A DNA stretch of 64,000 nt from Colwellia sp. (GTDB taxonomy: Bacteria; Pseudomonadota; Gammaproteobacteria; Enterobacterales; Alteromonadaceae). The translations under genes were made by a program, and so were the position numbers. Position 1 is the first letter of the stretch; every line of letters starts with the position of its first letter. Below, piece by piece: positions 17,798 to 25,788 of this stretch. The stretch is from positions 79,575 through 143,574 of the forward strand of contig JABSOW010000001.1 of the NCBI GenBank assembly GCA_013215465.1, written 5' to 3'. Under the pieces are notes generated by a model. It searched no databases and was not told where the DNA came from. It saw only the letters and a program-made list of their open reading frames with translations.

Positions 17798-19219
17798 CTA
17801 TATTAACGCGACGAGAAAAATATCTAAGACCACTAGAACTATCACACTAAACCAACCGTTCCATTCTAACCCCAATTGTTCTGGTGACACACCGATTACT
17901 TTGGCTCCAACTCGTACAGAGGCAGTAAACGGTGACATGCCAATTACAACGGCCCAAGTCAACATCATTACTAACGCTATAGTTACAGGCATAGACCCAA
18001 CAACGGGTAATTGTGATAAGACACCGGCCATCACTGTTACGGAAATCATCGGGTTGATGAATATGAATGAACATAAAATAATTGTCCAAGAGGCCAATAT
18101 TAATATGCTCGATGGGGGCATGTTTAAATAAGCTAACTGAACGGCAATCCAGTCTAAATCTAATACACTTAACAGTAGTCGACCAATTGCTATCGAACAC
18201 GAAAACAATAGAATTTCTGAGCGCTGGACAGGCAATTGTTGAAAAACTTGTTTATGAAAACGCTTTATGGTTAATTGAGCGGAAATAGTTTTATTATGGT
18301 TATGATTAAACTGCATGAATATCCATGCAGCACTGACTATTGGGGCGCTGATCAATACAGAACTAATAGGACTCAGTGGCGTAGACACTATTAGTATAGT
18401 TGATAAAATAGCTAAAGTTATTACTACGATACCTATTGGTATACTAACTTTTAAATCCGATAAATCACCGGAGATGGTCGGTACCAAATGGCGCAGGTGT
18501 TTTGGTGCTTTAATATGGTCTAACCAGGCACCAAATAAGAGCATTGCCACCGCCATATACAAACCATAGGGTAAAATATCTGTCCACTGAAGTTTAGGGA
18601 TAGTAGTAACTAACAAAGCTATAGTTACGGATGTAGGAGCCCATAAAGGAATACTACAAAATCCACGCATAACCGCCATCATCATGCGACGTTTTCTTGC
18701 TTGCTCAATACGAGGATCTATTGCATTACTATTGTGACTTAAACCTTGCTGGACCATAGTCCCCAATAAGTTAACCGAACCTAAACTCATTAATATGCCA
18801 AGGATATGAGCTGTTACTGTTAGCATTGCATAACGCCAGGTAGGTTTTTGTTCTAATAAGGCAAGGCCTGTTAAGCGAATTGAATTAGAGGTTAACGCAG
18901 CATCTTTTAATACTCCAAGAGCAATTAGTAAGAATGAAAAAAATGCGACGCTATTACAAATGATACCTAACTCTTGCAATGTTATTTGTGATCTTAGAAA
19001 CAAAATGAGGGTAAAACTTGCGGTGATGCTAGCTAATAATTTTGCGGTTAAGTCAAGGCGATGCCATTCAATAATGGTAAAAAAAATCAGAGCTATAACC
19101 GCTATGATCGCAGCAGGAGTGTAATTGGCCCATTCAGATATTATCGTCATGGTAAAAATAGTCACAATACAAAGTGACGAGGCAACAGCTAATTTAGGAT
19201 TCAATATATCTTTGTGCAT
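17798..19219 (-). CDS. Polytopic inner-membrane protein, probable transporter of unknown substrate
   Basis: A 473-residue hydrophobic protein with roughly 11-13 membrane segments by eye. I do not recognise the family with certainty. The layout, with two hydrophobic halves and a central basic loop (ARKRRMMMAVMRGFCSIPLW), recalls the large ion-transporter superfamily of anion and organic-acid carriers, but no signature motif confirms it. The second half ends GMSPFTASVRVGAKVIG followed by a final helix. It stands alone, and the palindrome at 19334 is 115 bp upstream. Control with the dicarboxylate-type genes would make it the inner-membrane partner of the porin; this is inference. Confidence 0.6.
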   Translation of the reverse strand: MHKDILNPKLAVASSLCIVTIFTMTIISEWANYTPAAIIAVIALIFFTIIEWHRLDLTAKLLASITASFTLILFLRSQITLQELGIICNSVAFFSFLLIALGVLKDAALTSNSIRLTGLALLEQKPTWRYAMLTVTAHILGILMSLGSVNLLGTMVQQGLSHNSNAIDPRIEQARKRRMMMAVMRGFCSIPLWAPTSVTIALLVTTIPKLQWTDILPYGLYMAVAMLLFGAWLDHIKAPKHLRHLVPTISGDLSDLKVSIPIGIVVITLAILSTILIVSTPLSPISSVLISAPIVSAAWIFMQFNHNHNKTISAQLTIKRFHKQVFQQLPVQRSEILLFSCSIAIGRLLLSVLDLDWIAVQLAYLNMPPSSILILASWTIILCSFIFINPMISVTVMAGVLSQLPVVGSMPVTIALVMMLTWAVVIGMSPFTASVRVGAKVIGVSPEQLGLEWNGWFSVIVLVVLDIFLVALI

Positions 19220-19333
19220 AGGTCAACGATGAATTGCTTTAGTTGGTTAATCGTAAGGTATAACAAAACACGTGATTTTTCGCTCTGCAGCTAGAATATT
19301 TAAATTCAACCAAGTGTACAACTTAAGTCTACC

Positions 19334-19350
19334 ATTCCGTCAAGCGGAAT
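19334..19350. promoter_or_regulatory. 17-bp palindrome, copy 4, between the transporter and the glutaryl-CoA dehydrogenase relic
   Basis: ATTCCGT-CAA-GCGGAAT has one mismatched pair. It is 115 bp upstream of the leftward transporter and 108 bp upstream of the rightward relic start at 19458, the classic place for an operator shared by divergent promoters. Confidence 0.55.
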
Positions 19351-19457
19351 GCACCAGTTAAATCTTTGCTTGTTGGTTTTCGTTTTAAGGGTAGAGGGTA
19401 AGGAGTAATAGTAAGAATAAATTAAACCATATAATAGTATATAAACGGAGTCACCAT

Positions 19458-19652
19458 ATGAGCCAAAACTAACCGCCTTTAATTGGCAAGATCCAATATT
19501 TATTAATAATCTACTAACCGAAGAAGAACCTATGATACGTGATACCGCTTATGTCTATTGCTAAAAAAATGCCTTTGTCACGTGAGATAGGAGTGTTAGC
19601 TGCTACCTTGCCTGCTCAATATAGTGGCAGCGAAGTAAATTATGAAAACTGA
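19458..19652 (+). pseudogene. Glutaryl-CoA dehydrogenase relic (N-terminal part)
   Basis: An ATG at 19458 has CGGAG 8 nt before it. After one frameshift the sequence reads FNWQDPIFINNLLTEEEPMI then RDTAYVYC-stop, closely matching the start of glutaryl-CoA dehydrogenases (FNWxDPLLLxxQLTEEERMIRD). Further on, GVLAATLPAQYSGSEVNYE matches the family segment GLLGxTLPExYGGAGxNY. Intervening sequence is deleted and everything after about residue 90 is gone. A full gene would be near 390 codons. The start region keeps its ribosome site and operator, so decay looks fairly recent. Confidence 0.65.
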
Positions 19653-19775
19653 GATAAACATTGTCTATTTAAGCCGCATGTTGACGGGACTTAAGCTTCG
19701 TAAATGTTAGCTGACATGTGCGCCGAAGTAATAAAAGTGGAGTGTCCTAAGAAAGACAATAACACTCGCTTTTGA
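19653..19775 (+). pseudogene. Class III CoA-transferase (CaiB/BaiF family) relic
   Basis: Two short frames match the family N-terminus: NIVYLSRMLTG (compare VLDLSRxLAGP) and, after a frameshift, MLADMCAEVIKVECPKKDNN then TRF-stop (compare MLADLGAEVIKVExPxxGDxTR). It directly follows the glutaryl-CoA dehydrogenase relic, the order seen when succinyl-CoA:glutarate CoA-transferase accompanies gcdH. Only about 40 codons remain, and the frame runs straight into an IS200-type relic. Confidence 0.6.
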
Positions 19776-20060
19776 GGTGTAGTCAGTCAAGATCATATTC
19801 ACTTGCTAGCTTCCGCTCTTCTTAGCTTATCTCTGTCCAAAATAATACGGTGAATAAAAGGGCGAACATCAACAAAGTTGTTTCCAGAGTTTCCTCAATT
19901 GAAGAAACGATATTGTAGACAACACTTTTGGGCTAGAAATTACGTCTATGTCGCAGCAGGAGAGTTAACTTAAGAGGTAGTCAACGAATATTTAGCATCG
20001 GTTTGAACGCAAGCCAAATGACAATTTTGAGATAGCGTTATCGGCTTTAGCCGAAATATT
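19776..20060 (+). pseudogene. IS200-type (tnpA) transposase relic
   Basis: VSQDHIHLLASALLSLSLSK contains the HxH of HUH transposases. It is followed in frame by a stop, then IKGRTSTKLFPEFPQLKKRY, QHFWARNYVYVAAGELT, another stop, and EVVNEYLAS, matching the Y1 region (TEEVIKEYL). After a frameshift, FERKPNDNFEIA matches the usual tail. The first 50 or so codons are missing; the frame fuses with the CoA-transferase relic. It differs clearly from the intact copy 300 bp downstream, so it is a separate, older insertion. Confidence 0.65.
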
Positions 20061-20229
20061 GGACTTTCAATCCACAGATTTTAACCCACAGTATTTAGAC
20101 AGTGGTTGTTTAGTATTATGGGGGGGGTTATTTATTCCTTTCCCTGTATTCCAATGATGATTATACAAAATGATCTTTGATATTCAACCTATCACCTTTC
20201 CTTCATGCTTATTAAATAATTAATACAGG

Positions 20230-20828
20230 TAAACCCCCGGCTCTGCCGGGGAGACTCACATAGGTTCTACCTATACCGCGGTATAGCTATCCTTTAATCT
20301 CGACCAAGAGAAATAAGGAAAACCTATGCGAGATTATAAGAGTTTGTCCCATACACGATGGGATTGTAAATACCATATTGTATTTATACCTAAAAAAATA
20401 CGCAAAATGATATTTGGTTCAATCAGAAAACATTTAGGGGAAGTGTTCCATGAGTTGGCTCGCCAAAAAGGCGTGATTATTGAGGAGGGACACTTAATGC
20501 CAGATCATGTTCATATGTGCTTGAGTATTCCACCGAAGTTAGCTGTTTCCAATGTTGTTGGCTTTATAAAGGGAAAAAGTGCGATCTCAATAGCGAGAAC
20601 ATTTAAAGGAAAGCAAAGAAACTTTACTGGTGAAGCATTTTGGGCTAGAGGATATTTTGTATCCACGGTTGGGCTCGATGAAAATATGGTGAGGGAATAT
20701 ATCCGTAATCAAGAAAAACAGGATGCAGAGCGGGATCAGCTGAAGTTGGGAGTTTAATGCGCCTAGGGCGCTTACTTTAAGCCTTCTAGGCTGTCATCTA
20801 ATAAGCCTCCGGCTCTGCCGGAGGTCAT
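20230..20828 (+). mobile_element. IS200/IS605-like insertion sequence with hairpin ends
   Basis: One transposase gene is flanked by subterminal palindromes instead of inverted repeats, the design of IS200-type elements. The left side has CCCCGGCTCTGCCGGGG at 20235-20251 and CTATACCGCGGTATAG at 20271-20286. The right side has GCGCCTAGGGCGC at 20759-20771, AGCCTTCTAGGCT at 20780-20792, and CCTCCGGCTCTGCCGGAGG at 20806-20824. The two outer hairpins share the CCGGCTCTGCCGG core. Exact ends are not definable. Its right end cuts into an IS91-type transposase gene. Confidence 0.75.
20326..20757 (+). CDS. IS200-like Y1 HUH transposase
   Basis: A 143-residue TnpA. The HUH motif is HVHM in GHLMPDHVHMCLSIPPKLAV (about residues 56-75). 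The catalytic Tyr lies in MVREYIRNQEKQDAERDQ near residue 125. KYHIVFIPKKIRK near the N-terminus and GEAFWARGYFVSTVGLDENM are also family signatures. The length is normal and the frame intact, with AAGGAAAACC just before the ATG, so it may be active. No IS605-type tnpB accompanies it. Confidence 0.92.
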   Translation: MRDYKSLSHTRWDCKYHIVFIPKKIRKMIFGSIRKHLGEVFHELARQKGVIIEEGHLMPDHVHMCLSIPPKLAVSNVVGFIKGKSAISIARTFKGKQRNFTGEAFWARGYFVSTVGLDENMVREYIRNQEKQDAERDQLKLGV

Positions 20829-21365
20829 TTAACTCTTCCAGCGAAAACTCACTGATCTTTTATCCATTGAAACCAACCGACTATTAGCAATAGCCACGCG
20901 ATGAGTATATCGCGCTAGATAATGCAATACGGCATCAGAGCCAGCAAATGGGCGTTTGGCATACACCACCCATTCTATTTTCCGATGTTTGTTCAGCCAA
21001 GCACTAAACTGGTGTTCATCTTCTAACACTTGAGACTTACCAAAGAATTGTAATTTCCCATGTTGATAAGTTTCTTCAAGTGGTGACAAGTAAAGTCGTC
21101 GAAATAACCGCGATAATACCCGAACAGGCAAGAAGAAGCCTGATTTACAGGAAACCCATTGTTTACCATACAAAGACAGTCCACCGCCAGGGACAATACC
21201 ACGCACATGAGGATGGTGTGTCATGGCACTACCCCACGTATGCAACACGAAGGTTACTCCCACTTGTGCGCCTAAATACTTGGTATCTGCTGCAATGGTT
21301 AATAATGTTTGGGCAGCGGTTTTCATCAAGTTGCAGGGAAAGACAGTGCTAGCCAAGAACACCAT
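20829..21365 (-). pseudogene. IS91-type transposase fragment
   Basis: The 178-codon frame matches the middle of IS91/IS801-type Y2 transposases: VTFVLHTWGSAMTHHPHVRG (with HPH of the HUH motif), IVPGGGLSLYGKQW, FFLPVRVLSRLFRRLYL, WVVYAKRPFAGSDAVLHYLA and RYTHRVAIANSRLVSMDKRS. Full proteins are about 380 residues. The zinc-finger N-terminus is missing and the C-terminus stops at FRWKS, exactly where the IS200-like element begins, so the two catalytic Tyr are probably gone. The first 15 residues do not match the family. Confidence 0.8.
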
Positions 21366-21504
21366 TACCGCACGAGCGGTTTAGTTCTTATAGAACAAAA
21401 CGGTCGTAAATTACTTATCAAAATCTACATATAAGTAATTATTTTTACTTAAATATAATTCACTAAGCTGAGCTTTATAGCAATTAGCATCAATACAAAT
21501 CCTA
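21366..21504. other. Gap with hairpins between the IS91 fragment and the HD-GYP gene
   Basis: ACCGC-ACGA-GCGGT lies at 21367-21380. AATTACTTAT at 21409-21418 is repeated inverted at 21431-21440. They may be ends of a lost element or a terminator for the HD-GYP gene. No frame is visible. Confidence 0.35.
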
Positions 21505-24500
21505 CTACTTTATCAATTTTTTGTTTTTGTCGATGTATGTATCAATATCGATGGTATCGATCTGTTCTAGCTGTAAAAACTTTTTTGCATATTCTAAATA
21601 AACACCAGATTCTAGAAATAATGTGAAAATATCACCATCAATATGTTGATCTTTGACCATAAACATCATGATTGTTAATGATTCGCTTAATGTTTTGGCA
21701 TTTTTATAGGGTCGATCTGATGCGGTCAATGCTTCAAAAATATCAGCCACAGCCATGATCCTCGCTGGTATTGACATTTGTTCTTTGGTTAATTTTTTAG
21801 GATAACCGGTGCCGATTAATGTTTCGTGGTGGGCTCCTGCATACTCCGGCACCCTTTTTAAGTCATTGGGTAGCGGCAGCTTATTTAGCATCTTAATGGT
21901 CACAATCATATGGGCATTAATTTTAAATCTTTCTTCCGCGGTTAAGGTACCTTTCTTAATCCGTAAATTATAAACCTCGCCCAAGTTATATAAATATTTT
22001 GGAATTTCCACTTTAAAGCCTTGTTCTTCATATTCTTTTTTTCTATCGATCGTTCTTTTTATTAGATGCTTTTTCTTATCACTCAATAGTGTTTCTTGAT
22101 AGGGTGCCTGTTTAATATCTGTGTACCTCACCCTTTCATCATTTGACAGGCCTAATGAATCATCAAAATACCTGAGCCATGGCCGGGTGCCGATACGTTC
22201 TAACTGTGCGATATCATCGTCATGCATAAACTCGCCACCGATATTACACTTGGCTATAAATGCAAACTGTTCAAACAATTCATCCTGTTGTGTTTTTAAC
22301 TGTTGGTTAACTAGCGTTTCATCTTGGCCCTGGATAATGTTTTGATAGGCGGTTATTTGTAAATCCCGATGTATAATTTCAAAGCGCGCTCTTATTTCAT
22401 GTATTCTGTTATAGATCGTTTCTAATTTTACCGCTTTATCGACCACATACTCAGGAGTTGTCACTTTTCCGCAGTCGTGTAACCAGGCTGCTATCTCTAA
22501 CTCTCGTTGTTGTTCTTTAGTTTTCAAATCAAAATCTTTAAAGGCATCATTTTGTGATTTTTTTGCGGCTTCAGTAATCATCAAGGTTAATATCGGCACC
22601 CGATGACAATGGTTTCCGGTATAGATAGACTTTTCATCAATGGCTTCTGCCATCAATTGGATAAAGGCGTTTAGCAGTGTATCTTGCTCCTTTTGATGAT
22701 TATTCATCTTATCGGACATTTTTAACATCGAAACACTTAACCGGTGAAGCTCTTTAATTGAGGTGTCTATCTGTTGTACCTGATCATAATCTCTATTCTT
22801 AATGATATTACTTTGATTTTCTAAGGCTAAAATTGGTCTGACGATTAGGGTTGAAACATACCAAACTATCGGCAGCAACAAGATAAGCAAGATGACGCTG
22901 GTAATGAAAGATTCCTGTATCTCTAGCATATAGGGCGCCATTGCATCCTCCTCTTTGGTCATTACCGCTAAGAAATTGCCAGTGTCCATGATAGCTGTAA
23001 ATAGAAAGTAATCAGTGCCATCTATTGCTATCGTGCTTACTGTATTCAAATCTTGTTTAGCAATCGTTAATATCTCAACACTGGGTATTATATTGGACTG
23101 ACTAAGATAAAGGTTGTGCTGATCTTGTGGAAACCATTTGTTTTCCAGGAAATCGACTTCTCTGGACGTTAGGCTAGCGTACGCTTTGTCCAAGATTTCA
23201 ATTAATATTTTTTGCTTACTAATATAGTGTAATCCGGCCATAGAATTATCAGAAATATTTTGATTAGTTAACGCTGTTGCTTGTAAATTATTTAGCTGAT
23301 GGTTGTGTGAAATATGCTGATAGACCTTGTCTATTTCAATATTAGCTGCCACCTCGCCAGCTGCCACCATTTCGAGGGCGGCGGTCGGGGTGCTCGCCTC
23401 GATGATTGTTATTGCTGGATAATTACTTTTGATATAGTCATAGGAATATAAATACCCTATCGTGTTGGAGACACTTTGATTATTCTTTTCAATCTCTGCT
23501 AATGTGCTATGGGGTGAGTTTTTTCTGACGATTAATTGCGGCGTGGTTTTGATATAAAAATCGTTCGAAAAATAGTTAGTCTCGGTGCGATAATCTTTTG
23601 ACAAAATCGCGGGTAAAACATCGATGGTGCCATTGTCGTATAATGTCACCAACTCCGACCAGGAGTAACCGTTGATAAAGCGGATGTTCATGTCTACTTT
23701 TTGTGCCAGCAATCTGATTAAATCAACCGAATAGCCTTTGGGAACACCACTAATGGCATAATCAAAAGGTACCCAGTCTAGTTCGTTGCCAATGACGATA
23801 CTTTCTAAGCTATCTAAATATGATCTTTGAGCTTTTGTTAATTCAATCTTGCTTTCAACCAGCACAGGATCTTTATTCTCATTCAGTCTAGATATTAACT
23901 CTTTATCTTGATTGAAAATAAATGAGCTTATCTTGCTACCCAGGCTTTGATCTTTTAAGTTGTCAGAAATAGTCGATATTGCATAGTCTAAAGAGAGTAC
24001 CGAGCCAGTATTCTTGACTTGCTTGACATAAGATATTCCTTGGGTAGATAAGTTTGCAAAGGCAAAGGGCGGTGTTTTCATCACCTTTTTATACTTTAAG
24101 CCGGTGATGTACCAGTTTCTTACTCGGGGATCAAAGTTGGTCTTTATTTCAGCGGTTTTGATGATATTTAGGTTTTCATCTAAAAAATATTGATATCTGG
24201 TAATATCGCTACCTTGTCTATAGGTTCTCTCTTCGAGATATTTGGCGTTTGGTACCTGGTGTAAATCCGTTAAGGTTCGATGAATTTTTAAGTTAATTAG
24301 CAGATAAAAATTACCATATTTGTCGCCCATATCTATTGCGTATAAATCTTTATTGGCCTTCAATAGGTCGATATAACTTGCTAAGTATCGATGCTTTTTA
24401 CCGAGTTCCGGCATTAGATCAATATTGGCGGCATGGCTCAGTGAAATTAAAATATTTTCATTTATTTGATCAAAGAATAAGGTTCTCTCAGCGATTTTTT

Positions 24501-24663
24501 TTGCATATAGAGTGAAGCTTTCTTGGGTCGCTTTTAACGCGAGTTTTTTAGCTGATAAATATTTTTCAATGGCTATTACCGAGGTAAAAATCGTAATGAT
24601 CATAAAGAACAATAAAAGAATGGTTGGTCTAATTTTTATTAAAATTTTTGGAATCTCAATCAT
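21505..24663 (-). CDS. Sensor HD-GYP phosphodiesterase with periplasmic Cache and solute-binding domains
   Basis: A 1052-residue membrane protein predicted to hydrolyse cyclic di-GMP in response to a periplasmic ligand. Helix 1 spans about residues 12-31. A Cache-like region (about 40-255) includes KTNFDPRVRNWYITGLKYKK. A bacterial solute-binding family 3 domain follows (about 290-525; GVPKGYSVDLIRLLAQKVDM). Helix 2 is near 585-610. The HD-GYP domain has HCHRVPILTL, WLHDCGKVTTPEYVVDKAVK, AHHETLIGTGYPKKLTKEQM and RIMAVADIFEALTASDRPYK, so HD and GYP motifs are present. About 120 extra residues lie between the HD helix and the LTAEERFKINAHM helix. It stands alone. Confidence 0.88.
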   Translation of the reverse strand: MIEIPKILIKIRPTILLLFFMIITIFTSVIAIEKYLSAKKLALKATQESFTLYAKKIAERTLFFDQINENILISLSHAANIDLMPELGKKHRYLASYIDLLKANKDLYAIDMGDKYGNFYLLINLKIHRTLTDLHQVPNAKYLEERTYRQGSDITRYQYFLDENLNIIKTAEIKTNFDPRVRNWYITGLKYKKVMKTPPFAFANLSTQGISYVKQVKNTGSVLSLDYAISTISDNLKDQSLGSKISSFIFNQDKELISRLNENKDPVLVESKIELTKAQRSYLDSLESIVIGNELDWVPFDYAISGVPKGYSVDLIRLLAQKVDMNIRFINGYSWSELVTLYDNGTIDVLPAILSKDYRTETNYFSNDFYIKTTPQLIVRKNSPHSTLAEIEKNNQSVSNTIGYLYSYDYIKSNYPAITIIEASTPTAALEMVAAGEVAANIEIDKVYQHISHNHQLNNLQATALTNQNISDNSMAGLHYISKQKILIEILDKAYASLTSREVDFLENKWFPQDQHNLYLSQSNIIPSVEILTIAKQDLNTVSTIAIDGTDYFLFTAIMDTGNFLAVMTKEEDAMAPYMLEIQESFITSVILLILLLPIVWYVSTLIVRPILALENQSNIIKNRDYDQVQQIDTSIKELHRLSVSMLKMSDKMNNHQKEQDTLLNAFIQLMAEAIDEKSIYTGNHCHRVPILTLMITEAAKKSQNDAFKDFDLKTKEQQRELEIAAWLHDCGKVTTPEYVVDKAVKLETIYNRIHEIRARFEIIHRDLQITAYQNIIQGQDETLVNQQLKTQQDELFEQFAFIAKCNIGGEFMHDDDIAQLERIGTRPWLRYFDDSLGLSNDERVRYTDIKQAPYQETLLSDKKKHLIKRTIDRKKEYEEQGFKVEIPKYLYNLGEVYNLRIKKGTLTAEERFKINAHMIVTIKMLNKLPLPNDLKRVPEYAGAHHETLIGTGYPKKLTKEQMSIPARIMAVADIFEALTASDRPYKNAKTLSESLTIMMFMVKDQHIDGDIFTLFLESGVYLEYAKKFLQLEQIDTIDIDTYIDKNKKLIK

Positions 24664-25046
24664 AGTATATTATTCTTATTTTATCTGGATAGTCAATACT
24701 ATACTCATAGATGGATACCTAACTCAACACGGATAGCGCCTTTTTTATGGGGATTTATAGTTTTGGTTGTTGTTAATTCAGGACTTTTATAGTTTTTTTT
24801 ACTCTACTGAGATTACCGGACTAGCTACACTTTGCAGATTATGTCCATATTCGTCTAATTGAGTAGTAACTATATGAATTAGCGTCAGATTTTTTACATA
24901 ATCAGCTAAGTTAAAAACAGGAATACCTATAAGTAATTGAATTACAAGAATAAACTAATTTCGGTGTAATTATTTATTTTCGCTTCGGTGTATTTATAAA
25001 ATTCTTTTAATTTTAACACCTTAGCTTAAGAAATAGAGTCAACTTT
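24664..25046. other. Intergenic region between divergent genes
   Basis: AT-rich and without a convincing frame. It should carry the leftward HD-GYP promoter and a rightward promoter for the small secreted protein. No palindrome of the 17-bp type is seen. Confidence 0.45.
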
Positions 25047-25259
25047 ATGAAAAAAATTTCTGCGTTATTGTTATCCAGTTTCATTTTATTACCATTTACT
25101 AATGCTTCTGCTACCGCTTTCGAATCAAATTTATTAACTGAGTTTGGTGGCGAAACAGGGTATGGTCAAAAAGTTGGAATGTACATCCCACCACCTTTTT
25201 CGATATTTGAAGAAACATTACCCTTTGTTAACGCCACTATTTGCCGAAGTTTAAAATAA
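25047..25259 (+). CDS. Small exported protein, possibly a truncated gene
   Basis: This 70-codon frame begins with a clear signal peptide (MKKISALLLSSFILLPFTNA, cleavage near ASA at residues 20-22). It continues FGGETGYGQKVGMYIPPPFS and stops at CRSLK. I do not recognise it. Most of the mature part has low complexity typical of neither a barrel nor a toxin. The relic of an IS3-type gene 105 bp downstream raises the chance that it is the stub of a longer secreted protein. AGAAATAGAG upstream gives only a weak ribosome site. It is an orphan with unknown role. Confidence 0.4.
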   Translation: MKKISALLLSSFILLPFTNASATAFESNLLTEFGGETGYGQKVGMYIPPPFSIFEETLPFVNATICRSLK

Positions 25260-25363
25260 CCTGATCTTTTCCTATCAAAAAATCATTATCTAAAATGTGT
25301 AATGGTTTAATGAAACTGGGAAGGTTTATAGCTTAAAATAAGCAAAACCTTAAAGGTATCCAA

Positions 25364-25545
25364 ATGACCAGAAAAATAAAGTTAATATAAGCACAAGCCA
25401 AAAACTAGAATATGCCAAGTTAATGGTTTAAAAAAGTTACACCAACAAATAAATCCAGGATATTTCTGGTGCATGTTCATCAGCAGTTTCACGTTGGAAA
25501 AAACAATACTTAGCGGAATATAAAGGCCATTACATCTAGTTTAGG
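25364..25545 (+). pseudogene. IS3-family OrfA relic
   Basis: The sequence reads MTRKIKLI-stop-AQA and, after a one-base shift, KLEYAKLMV-stop-KSYTNK-stop-IQDISGACSSAVSRW followed by KKQYLAEYKGH. The helix-turn-helix ISGACSSAVSRWKKQYLAE matches OrfA proteins of IS3-type elements. Three stops and a frameshift show it is dead; no OrfB or inverted repeats are visible. Confidence 0.6.
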
Positions 25546-25607
25546 GTAAGCGTGATGTTACATAAACGTGTAGATTTCACTGGATTTAGTTGGATTACTT
25601 TGGACAT

Positions 25608-25647
25608 AAAAAAACCGAAACACCTTGTTATTAAAGGTTATTCCGGT
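25608..25647 (-). terminator. Terminator downstream of tRNA-Leu
   Basis: On the minus strand ACCG and AACCTT pair with AAGGTG and CGGT around a small internal loop, followed by seven T residues. It lies 28 bp past the tRNA 3' end and would end the secG-tRNA transcript. Confidence 0.65.
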
Positions 25648-25675
25648 CTTTATTGGTCCTTAATGAACCTTGTAG

Positions 25676-25760
25676 TGGTGCGGATGGGGGGACTTGAACC
25701 CCCACGACCTAAATCACCAGCCCCTCAAGCTGGCGCGTCTACCAATTCCGCCACATCCGC
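25676..25760 (-). tRNA. tRNA-Leu (anticodon GAG)
   Basis: An 85-nt tRNA on the minus strand. The acceptor GCGGATG pairs with CATCCGC, followed by discriminator A and an encoded CCA. The D-arm contains GGAATTGGTAGACGC, the anticodon stem-loop is CCAGC-TTGAGGG-GCTGG (anticodon GAG), and the T-arm contains GGGGGTTCAAGTCCCCC. A long variable arm (TGATTTAGGTCG) marks the class II tRNA and Leu identity. It lies 28 bp after secG, the common gammaproteobacterial order. Confidence 0.97.
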
Positions 25761-25788
25761 ATAAATATTATTAATCTGTTAACTAAAA

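Noticed and set aside
25552..25764. A 70-codon plus-strand frame over the tRNA
   Set aside because: It runs through the tRNA-Leu gene and its terminator and has no independent support.
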